Assembly (NCBI GenBank): GCA_021801255.1
Contig: JAJYYH010000067.1
Span: 1-38,417 of the forward strand
Source: Pseudomonadota bacterium
GTDB taxonomy: Bacteria; Pseudomonadota; Alphaproteobacteria; Acetobacterales; Acetobacteraceae
Reading direction: 5' to 3'
Length of the DNA: 38,417 nucleotides
The notes beneath the pieces were generated by a model that ran no database searches, was not told where the DNA came from, and was given only the letters and a program-made list of their open reading frames with translations. The translations under genes were made by a program, and so were the position numbers. This document shows, piece by piece, positions 18,417 through 25,300 of the stretch (position 1 is the first letter of the stretch; every line of letters starts with the position of its first letter).

Positions 18417-19412
18417 TTAGAAGGGAATATCGTCATCAAGGTTGGAAGTAGATTTGGGTAGCGCACCCTCCGGCAACTGAACGTTGTGGACGATGAAGAG
18501 ATTAAGAATGTCGTTCCTATCCATGAACATGATCTGGCTGCGCTTGGTCGCGTCGAGCATGCCGCCCAGCAACTGTTGAGCAGCTTTGGTGATCTCACCG
18601 CCAGCCACAATGAAGGCGTGGTCCACCAACACCTTCCGGTTGGTCTCGGGATCGAAAATCTCATGCGCCAGCATCATCAGGGCCTGGTTGTAGATTTCGG
18701 CGATGTTGGCGTTGGTCCCTTTGGTCACACCGGATGAATCCAACTTCCCCTTCTTCGCCTGGATGCCGAAGTAGAGATAGTGCTGGGTGGGCAACTGGTA
18801 TCGCATCCAGATGTCCTTGCCGAACTCGTTGGACTTGTCCTTGTGGCCACCGGCAGTGATCCGGTGGAAGCCAGCTTGCCGCAGCATCGGAAGAAGCACC
18901 TCCTCGATCAGCTCGTCCTCAGAGCACTTGTCCAAGTAGGCGGCGAGCTGCGCGCGTCTGGTACGCTCAGCGGCCGATAGGGGACGATGCGGGCTGGTCG
19001 AGACGCCCGCCACTTTCTTGGTTCCGATGTGCCGGAGATAGCACTGCTTATCCTCGGCGTAGAATGCCTCGAAACCCTCCCGCGCCAAGGCAGTGTTGAG
19101 GATCTTGAGAGCACCTGGCCGGTCAGGTCCCTCATTTGTGGCGTCTCCTTGGTCCATGAGGGCGCGGATAACGCGGCAGAACGTGCCTGGCGGGGTTTGA
19201 GCGTCGGGGTGCGGCTCCTCGAGAATCTTCACCAAGATCCCGGCCGTCCAGACAGCGCGGCTGCTGCCGTCGTGCACATAGTCTGTGTCAGCATCTCGAA
19301 AGATGCGTGTGATGTGGCGGCTGCTGCGGTAGGCGAAGAAGGAATCTGTCTTGCCTGGCGGGATACAAATCATCTCCGCGATCTCCTCAATCGTGCGATC
19401 CTTCCACTTCAT
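18417..19412 (-). CDS. PD-(D/E)xK (Mrr-like) nuclease with SSB-type C-terminal tip
   Basis: 331 residues, not a family I can name with certainty. Residues 1-135 form a helical N-terminal domain (TDSFFAYRSSRHITRIFRDA, TFCRVIRALMDQGDATNEGP, EAFYAEDKQCYLRHIGTKK) that recalls AbiJ-type N-terminal domains; this is tentative. Residues 160-305 look like a restriction-endonuclease fold of the Mrr type: EDELIEEVLLPMLRQAGFHR supplies the acidic helix, FGKD the Asp (D200), and FGIQAKKGK the QxK (Q218, K220). HAFIVAGGEITKAA and SQIMFMDRNDILNLF match the later Mrr strands. The last residues, SNLDDDIPF, are the C-terminal tip of bacterial SSB, used to dock onto DNA-repair enzymes. The gene stands alone, in DNA visibly less GC-rich than its surroundings, between hairpins. 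A standalone defence nuclease is the likeliest role. Confidence 0.75.
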   Translation of the reverse strand: MKWKDRTIEEIAEMICIPPGKTDSFFAYRSSRHITRIFRDADTDYVHDGSSRAVWTAGILVKILEEPHPDAQTPPGTFCRVIRALMDQGDATNEGPDRPGALKILNTALAREGFEAFYAEDKQCYLRHIGTKKVAGVSTSPHRPLSAAERTRRAQLAAYLDKCSEDELIEEVLLPMLRQAGFHRITAGGHKDKSNEFGKDIWMRYQLPTQHYLYFGIQAKKGKLDSSGVTKGTNANIAEIYNQALMMLAHEIFDPETNRKVLVDHAFIVAGGEITKAAQQLLGGMLDATKRSQIMFMDRNDILNLFIVHNVQLPEGALPKSTSNLDDDIPF

Positions 19413-19536
19413 TCCCGCCCCTCCCTTGAGTCGCCGTCCAGCCTAGCATACGTATCGCAGGCGGTGTCATTTCGGCTGGAGGGGACGCAACGACGATCGA
19501 AAAAACTTATTTCGTTGCTTCTCGCGAAAAGCAGCA

Positions 19537-19570
19537 TGACGATGGGTAGCGCTACGCTCACCCATCGTCA
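19537..19570. repeat. Palindromic hairpin upstream of nuclease gene (REP-like)
   Basis: TGACGATGGGT (19537-19547) and ACCCATCGTCA (19560-19570) form a perfect 11-bp stem; inside, AGCG/CGCT add four more pairs across a CTA loop and a one-base bulge. It is similar in form to common REP elements built around 'GGGTAGCGCTACGCTCACCC'. It lies 125 bp upstream of the nuclease start. Confidence 0.8.
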
Positions 19571-19632
19571 AAAGACTGCTCTCGGGCAGTCGTTAGCCAC
19601 GGCTGAAAGTCCGACTTGGGTCGAACACGGAT

Positions 19633-19643
19633 ATTCAAACTGA
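19633..19643 (-). repeat. Right 11-bp inverted repeat of nuclease segment
   Basis: ATTCAAACTGA, the reverse complement of 18257-18267. It covers the stop codon (19635-19637) and final codons of the neighbouring glycosyltransferase gene, so that gene's 3' end coincides with this boundary. Confidence 0.5.
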
Positions 19644-20915
19644 CCCACTACCCGAGGCGGCGACGCGCGGAGAAGCGGGTTCGCCGGGTGCCGCCCTCTC
19701 GCCCGTCAGGCGCTCGATCAACCCGGTCATCGCCGCGAGATAATCCGCCATCGCCAGATGCTGCTCGGCATAGCGCCGCGCCGCCTCGCGAAGCCGCCGG
19801 GCGAGCGGCCGATCCTCCAGCAGTTCAAGGACGCGCGCCGCGATGCGCTCGGGTTCCAGGAAGGGGACGAGCAGCCCGTTCTCGCCATCGTGGATGAACT
19901 CGCGCACTGGTTCAGTATCGCTGCCGATCACCGCGCAGCCGCTCGCCAGGGCCTCGCGCAGCGACCACGAGGCGACGAAAGGATAGGTGAGATAGACATG
20001 CGCATCCGAGCGGCGCAGCAACTGGCGGTAATCGGCGTAATCGACGCGGCCGACGAAATGCACCCGGGCCGCGTCATAGCGGCCTTTTTGCTCGCGAATG
20101 AAATGATCGCGCCAACTGCCCTCGGCGAGCTTGGCGCCATAGCTCACGCCATCGCCGCCCACTAAAATGACTTCGACATCCCGACGCGCCGCCAGGATAT
20201 GGGGCAGGGCCCGCATCATGACATGAAACCCGCGATAGGGTTCGAGATCGCGCGCGACGTAGGTGACGAGCCGGGTGCGCGGGCTGATCTCGACATCCTT
20301 GATACGGAACACCTGCCGCGCCACTGTCGGATCGGGATGGCAGAGCGCGAGATCGGCGCCCTCGGGAACCAGGCTGATGCGCGGGCGCGCCCAGTCGGGG
20401 TAGGTCATGTGCTGAAACCGCGTCGGCGTCTGGCCGTGGCCGGGGAGCGACAGCGCCAGCAGATTGACCCCGTTCTTGGCGCGGATATTGGAAAGCATCG
20501 GCGGCGTCACGGGGAATTCGGGGTCGAAGCCGACATCGAGGCCGTCGGTGTGATAGAAAAACTCGAAATAGCCGAGCATCGGCACGCCGGGCCAGATGTC
20601 GCAAAGTTCGAGCATCTCGCCCCAGCCGTGATGGCCGATGATGATATCGGGGCGAAAGCCGAGATGGCGGAGCTGGCTCGCGGCCTCGGCCACCGCCTCG
20701 GCGCGGATCATCGCGGTCTCGAACTCGCGGGAGTTGCGATGCGTCGCCGCTCCCGGCTTGCGGCGCAGGCGATAGACGATCTTGCGCACGCCCTGGATGA
20801 AATTCTGGTTGTCGTCGCAAAGGAACAGCAGCTCGTGACGACCCGAGGCCGCGAGATGACGCAGCAGATGGAGATATTGTCCGGGAAAATTCTGATGGAC
20901 GAAAAGGAATTTCAC
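19635..20915 (-). CDS. Glycosyltransferase family 4
   Basis: 426 residues from a GTG at 20915, giving VKFLFVHQNFPGQYLHLLRH, the normal start of this GT4 subgroup; another GTG 12 bp upstream is possible. The N-terminal acceptor domain contains DIIIGHHGWGEML and PMLGYFEFFYH. The C-terminal nucleotide-sugar domain has ARDLEPYRGFHVMMRALPHI, VILVGGDGVSYG, VHFVGRVDYADYRQLLRRSD and the E-x7-E region SWSLREALASGCAVIGSDTE. It retains anomeric configuration, as GT4 enzymes do, but sugar and acceptor are unknown. The Ser/Gly-rich last residues (AASGSGSV) end within an inverted repeat. It is the most distal gene of the secretion/glycosylation run, separated from the next gene by a hairpin-rich repeat. 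Confidence 0.88.
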   Translation of the reverse strand: MKFLFVHQNFPGQYLHLLRHLAASGRHELLFLCDDNQNFIQGVRKIVYRLRRKPGAATHRNSREFETAMIRAEAVAEAASQLRHLGFRPDIIIGHHGWGEMLELCDIWPGVPMLGYFEFFYHTDGLDVGFDPEFPVTPPMLSNIRAKNGVNLLALSLPGHGQTPTRFQHMTYPDWARPRISLVPEGADLALCHPDPTVARQVFRIKDVEISPRTRLVTYVARDLEPYRGFHVMMRALPHILAARRDVEVILVGGDGVSYGAKLAEGSWRDHFIREQKGRYDAARVHFVGRVDYADYRQLLRRSDAHVYLTYPFVASWSLREALASGCAVIGSDTEPVREFIHDGENGLLVPFLEPERIAARVLELLEDRPLARRLREAARRYAEQHLAMADYLAAMTGLIERLTGERAAPGEPASPRVAASGSGSV

Positions 20916-20967
20916 GCCCGGCCCCACGCGCGCCCGCAGTCTTCCCGAGGCCGCGGATAATTAGCCA

Positions 20968-21084
20968 AGGGCCAGGGCTCCGCCCTAGACCCGCGGGGGC
21001 TAGCTTCTCCAGACCCGCATCCCGGGAAGGATTGCAAAGGCTCGGCCTTTGCTGGGGTCCAGGGGCAAAGCCCCTGGCCTTTTG
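20968..21084. repeat. Triple-hairpin extragenic element
   Basis: Three short hairpins follow one another: AGGGC-TCC-GCCCT (20974-20986), AAAGGC-TCG-GCCTTT (21036-21050) and CCAGGGGC-AAA-GCCCCTGG (21059-21077), the last followed by CCTTTT. Such GC-rich mosaics resemble extragenic elements I associate with acetic acid bacteria. A related piece is at 38078-38122. It fills the 183-bp gap between two minus-strand genes and may weaken read-through. Confidence 0.6.
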
Positions 21085-21098
21085 GCATCCGTATCGCT

Positions 21099-22133
21099 CT
21101 AGCGCCCGCGCCGCGCCGGCGCGGGCTTCGCCTTGGCTGCCTTCCCACGCGTCGGGGCTGGCGCGGGTGGGGCCGGGCGTGGCTTCCGCGCGCCGGTCTC
21201 GCTTGCCGCGGCAGCGGCTACCTGCGGGCGGCGTTGAATGACGATCTGGAAAGCCTCCAGCGGTGCCATGCTCTCGGCCTCGCAGGCGCCGCCATCGCCG
21301 ACCGGGCCGATCGTCGTGCCATCGACGAAGGTTGCGGCGTAGGTGCAGGTGTGGGTCTCGGCCGCCGGCCCACGAAGCCTGATGCGAACGCCGAGCAGGG
21401 GCAGCGCCATGCCGCGGCTGCCGCAAAGCTGCCCGCCCTCGACCCAGGGCGAGAGCCAGCCGCGGCCGAGCACCGCCTGATATTCGATGTCCCGCGCCGA
21501 AACCTCGCCGCGCGGGACCATCACGAAGCCCTCGATCCAGCGCTTGCTGCCGCGCTCGCCGACCCATTCGCCGAGCATGGCGCCGATATCGCCGCGCATC
21601 TGGACATGCGCCATGATCTCGACACCCTCGCGGGCGGGAAACGGCGACGAGGATGGGCCGGCCGGGCCGCCTGCGCTCACCGGCGTCAGAGCGGGCGCCC
21701 GCTGGGCAGGGGCGGGCGGGATGGCGGCTGCTGGCGCGCCGGGCCGGGCCGCGCCGGGCTCCTCGGCAAGGCGCAGAACCTGCAGGCGCGGCGCATTCTC
21801 CGGCCCGCCGGGAGCCTGATAGATGGTGACCAGAACCTGCGCGGGCCCCTCGTTCACGCGCACCAGCGCCGCATCGCTCGTCCCGCTCAGCCAGCCATCG
21901 GGGCGGAACGTGCTGATACTTACCGCTTGCGGCCGGCCGAGCGGCCCCGGCGCGAGCGAAATCCGCACCCCTGGCAGGCCCGAACCATCCTCCACCCGGC
22001 GCTGGCCGGGCGTCTGGACGATGCAGAAGAGCCCGGTTTCGAGAGTCATCAGATGGCCCGAAACGCGCAGCTCGCTGAACATCTTCTGACTCGGCGCAGG
22101 GGCGCTCGGGCGCGGGGGAGCGGCTTCGGACAT
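21099..22133 (-). CDS. Protein with hydrophobic-W (ChW)-like domain
   Basis: 344 residues. Residues 1-140 hold an N-terminal beta-rich region of unknown type (ELRVSGHLMTLETGLFCIVQ, VSISTFRPDGWLSGTSDAAL). A Pro/Ala-rich linker covers about 125-165. Residues 165-305 include IEYQAVLGRGWLSPWVEGGQ, then LCGSRGMALPLLGVRIRL, which closely follows the clostridial hydrophobic-W repeat pattern (xYxxHVxxxGW..W..nG..aGT.G..lrlEai.I.L). The C-terminal 40 residues are basic and Pro/Ala/Lys-rich. There is no signal peptide at the annotated ATG, so it may be cytoplasmic or exported another way. It lies between glycosyltransferase genes in the same orientation. ChW repeats are mostly known from Gram-positive surface proteins. 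Specific function unknown. Confidence 0.75.
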   Translation of the reverse strand: MSEAAPPRPSAPAPSQKMFSELRVSGHLMTLETGLFCIVQTPGQRRVEDGSGLPGVRISLAPGPLGRPQAVSISTFRPDGWLSGTSDAALVRVNEGPAQVLVTIYQAPGGPENAPRLQVLRLAEEPGAARPGAPAAAIPPAPAQRAPALTPVSAGGPAGPSSSPFPAREGVEIMAHVQMRGDIGAMLGEWVGERGSKRWIEGFVMVPRGEVSARDIEYQAVLGRGWLSPWVEGGQLCGSRGMALPLLGVRIRLRGPAAETHTCTYAATFVDGTTIGPVGDGGACEAESMAPLEAFQIVIQRRPQVAAAAASETGARKPRPAPPAPAPTRGKAAKAKPAPARRGR

Positions 22134-22252
22134 TCAGATATCTCACCCTGGTCACGGGGTTGGGAGGAAGGTTTCTTCGCCGCTCTTCTCTAACGGGGTT
22201 GGGGAAAAAGGCAAGGCGCGGGGCCGCCTCACATCGTTGCCAATACCGACAA

Positions 22253-25200
22253 TCACGCATGATGGCCGGCGGTAGGAGCCCCGAGACCGCCATCACGGAG
22301 GCCAGCCCGCAGCAGCGCGTCGTTGATCGCCGGCGCGGGCAGGTCGGGGGGAAGCAGCATCCCACGTCCGGTGGCGCTGATCCGCTCGGCCTGCGCGCCC
22401 AGGTCAAAAGCAACCACCGCCAGCCCCGCTCGCCATAATTCGCTCAGGGTGAAACACCAGGTTTCGGGCACGATCGAGGGGAGAAAACCGAGCCCGGCAT
22501 GGGCCGCGCGCAGGAGCGACACCGCCTCCTCGCGCTGGTAGTCGCCCGTGATGAACACTTTTCCCGTCGCCATGAGGCGGGCGTCATCGGCGGTGTAGCC
22601 GACCACGGTGAAGTCGAGCGCCAGCCCCCGGCGGGCGGCATCGCGGGCGCAGGCGAGCAGCACGTCATAGCCTTTTTCCACCCCAATTGCGCCGGCTAAA
22701 ACCACCCGCACCACGTCGCTTCCCCGCTCCTGCGCAAGTGGCGGGGGATCGTCGCTCTCCCACGGCACAATTTCGGCGCGGAGGGCAGGAAAATGCCGCG
22801 CCAGGCGGGCGCCGGTATCGCGGGACGGCACCACCACCCGCGCCGCCCCGGCAAAGAAAGCCGCCGAGCGGGCGCGCAGCGCCGCCGTGTCGATGTCTTC
22901 CTCGATCAGCTGCCCGGCATCGGCGACGCACGCCCTGCAAATTTCCGGATCCAGCGGCGCCCCGCAATAGCGCCCCGCGGCGCCGAGCAGCGCCACGCGC
23001 GGGCAAAGCCAGGCATGGTCATGGACATGGACCTCATAGGGGAGCGCCAGGGCGCGGCAGAGTTCGAGCACGCCGGCCGCGTTCTGCCCCAACAGGTGAT
23101 GGATCTCCACGCCCACCAGTCCGACCCGGCGCAGAATGCCGAGCAACAGGGCGCGCTCGCTGGGCAGGTCGAATCGCAGATTGGGGAAATCCCCCGCCTC
23201 GTCGTCGGCGAGGAAGGAGGCGGCCATGCCGGCCTCCAGCTTCGCCCCGCGCAGCTCGATCGCCGCCAACCCCGAGGCACGGAGCGCCGCGATGCGGGCG
23301 GCAACGCGCCATGCCACCCCGCCGCCGCGATCATGGGTGATGAGGAGAACCGCGCCCCGCGCGCGGCCCTTGCGCGCCCAAGCCGCGCGAAACCGCGCGA
23401 GATCGAGGCGCCGTCGCGCCCCGGCCAGCGGATCGGCAGCGATGAAGCGCGCGATCATCGCCTCGTAGCCGGGATGCAGCGCCTCCAGCACGGCGGCATT
23501 GCGCGCCATCAACGCCTGACGCGTCCCACCAAAGGAGGCGCCGCCGTGATGCGTGACGAACACGCCGGTCGCGGCCACATGCCGCCAGCCGAGCAGGCGC
23601 GCGCGGAGACAGAAATCGTTCTCCTCGCCATAGCCCTGGGCGAAAACGTCCTCGCGCAGCAGCCCCACCTGATCGAGGCAATCGCGGCGGATATACATGC
23701 AAAACCCGACCGCCGTCGGGAGGTCAACGATGCGCCCCGCATTGGCGCGCGCCGCCAGGCCCGCCAGCTTTTGTGTCAGGGCGAGATCGGGCACTGGGTT
23801 TTCGCCCATCCGTCGAGGATAGCTGAGGATGGTCGCATCGTTCGAAAACGGCGTCGCGGTGGCGATATCGGGCGCCTGATAGGCCGCCCGGCGCAGCCCC
23901 TCGAGCCAGTTTCCGGCGGTCAGCGTATCGCTGTTCAGCAGTACCACGTCGCGCCCCCGCGCTGCCCGGATGCCGGCATTGGCGGCGGCGGGAAAGCCGC
24001 GGTTGTGCGGCAGGCGGAGAAGGCGAAACTGCCGCGCCCGGGCTCCCGCATCGAGGGCCGCGACAAGATCGGGCTCGGGGCTCGCGTCGTCGACCACAAT
24101 CACCTGGACATCGCGTGGTAGTGTCGCGCGGAGGGTATCGAGGCAGGCGCGGGTAGCGTCGCGGTCGCGATAGGCCGGCACCACCACGGCGACGCGCCGC
24201 CGCCGCGCCGTCTTTCCTCGGTGCGCCGGCAGGGTCACGAGATCGACGGGCATCGGTGCGTCCAGGGACGCCGCCGGCGCCCGGGTGCGGGCGGGCGTGG
24301 CAGGAAACGCCCACGCGATCGCGCGCACCTGCGCGCGCGCCGCGCCGAGCGCGGCGCCGGGATCGAGCGGGCTGCCGAGCAGGTTTTCCCCGGCCGCGCT
24401 GGCGAGCGAAAAGGGTGCCGCGAACTCGGCGAGTTCGGCGACCCCAAGCCGAAAGCCGCGCGGGCGGGCGAGTGGCTCGGGGCCGAGGGCGAGGATGGTC
24501 TCGTCGCGCGCAAGGAACTGCCGGATGAGGCGTCCCCGGCGGTCGCGGAGCACGAGTTCCGCCAATCGATCGGGCTCGGCGGGATGCCACGCCCAGCCGG
24601 CGAGTCCCCCCTGGTCCGCCCAGACCACGCCACTGATGCGGCGCAAGGCCGCGAGGCGGATCGGGCTGCCGAGGAGATCGGCCCCGCCGAGGCGGAGCGC
24701 AAGGCTTTCGCCGCGCGCGGGCAAGCGGGCGCGGGCGCCGGCAAAACGTAGTCGGAGCGGTGCGCCATCGCGGGTGAGCCGCAATGCCCGGGGATCGGTC
24801 CCCGGGGCGAGAAGCAGCGTCAGCGCCGTCCCCTCGCGCGTCACCGCACACCAGCCGGGGGCGCCGCTGGCTGCGGCCAGGGTCTCGGCGAGCCCGGCGA
24901 GCTGGCCATCGAGGGCGCCGACATGGCCGGATAACGCCCGCCCGAGCGCCGCCGCCGCGCCCCCCGCGTCGCCCTCGCGCCGCCGCGCCTCGGCGAGGCC
25001 GAGCCAGGCGATGCGGAGATCGAAACGCGCCGCCAACCCGGCCAGAATCTCGGCCTGTCCCGGCACGCCAAGGCGCAGCCGCAGCAGCGCCAGGGTCAGC
25101 GCCAGGGTCTGATCTCCCGGCACCAGCCGCGCGGCGCGGTCGAGCCAGCGCAGCGCCATGGCCTCGCAGCCGGCACCGAGCGCTGCCTGGCCACGCTGCC

Positions 25201-25276
25201 ACGCCTCCCGCCCCGTCGCCGTCCGGCGCGCCCGCAACGCCGCCAGATCGTCCGCGATCTCGGACGCGCGGGTCAT
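22253..25276 (-). CDS. Bifunctional GT2-GT4 glycosyltransferase
   Basis: 1007 residues in four parts. Residues 20-130 are TPR-like helices. Residues 140-340 form a beta-rich module with the GWAWHPAEPDRLAELVLRD motif seen at the front of some large glycosyltransferases. Residues 361-600 form a GT2 domain: VVVPAYRDRDATRACLDTL, VIVVDDASPE, HNRGFPAAANAGI, LLNSDT (metal-binding acidic motif) and GYGEENDFCLRARLLGW. Residues 642-985 form a GT4 domain: HVHDHAWLCPR, GAIGVEKGYDVLLAC and PETWCFTLSELWRAGLAVVA. Cysteines 758, 771, 780 and 783 could bind zinc. Such fusions add successive sugars to a growing chain. It starts 24 bp after the Sel1 gene stop, so it is probably in the same operon. Donor sugars unknown. 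Confidence 0.9.
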   Translation of the reverse strand: MTRASEIADDLAALRARRTATGREAWQRGQAALGAGCEAMALRWLDRAARLVPGDQTLALTLALLRLRLGVPGQAEILAGLAARFDLRIAWLGLAEARRREGDAGGAAAALGRALSGHVGALDGQLAGLAETLAAASGAPGWCAVTREGTALTLLLAPGTDPRALRLTRDGAPLRLRFAGARARLPARGESLALRLGGADLLGSPIRLAALRRISGVVWADQGGLAGWAWHPAEPDRLAELVLRDRRGRLIRQFLARDETILALGPEPLARPRGFRLGVAELAEFAAPFSLASAAGENLLGSPLDPGAALGAARAQVRAIAWAFPATPARTRAPAASLDAPMPVDLVTLPAHRGKTARRRRVAVVVPAYRDRDATRACLDTLRATLPRDVQVIVVDDASPEPDLVAALDAGARARQFRLLRLPHNRGFPAAANAGIRAARGRDVVLLNSDTLTAGNWLEGLRRAAYQAPDIATATPFSNDATILSYPRRMGENPVPDLALTQKLAGLAARANAGRIVDLPTAVGFCMYIRRDCLDQVGLLREDVFAQGYGEENDFCLRARLLGWRHVAATGVFVTHHGGASFGGTRQALMARNAAVLEALHPGYEAMIARFIAADPLAGARRRLDLARFRAAWARKGRARGAVLLITHDRGGGVAWRVAARIAALRASGLAAIELRGAKLEAGMAASFLADDEAGDFPNLRFDLPSERALLLGILRRVGLVGVEIHHLLGQNAAGVLELCRALALPYEVHVHDHAWLCPRVALLGAAGRYCGAPLDPEICRACVADAGQLIEEDIDTAALRARSAAFFAGAARVVVPSRDTGARLARHFPALRAEIVPWESDDPPPLAQERGSDVVRVVLAGAIGVEKGYDVLLACARDAARRGLALDFTVVGYTADDARLMATGKVFITGDYQREEAVSLLRAAHAGLGFLPSIVPETWCFTLSELWRAGLAVVAFDLGAQAERISATGRGMLLPPDLPAPAINDALLRAGLRDGGLGAPTAGHHA

Positions 25277-25300
25277 CGGCGGCGCGATGGCGGGTTCAGA

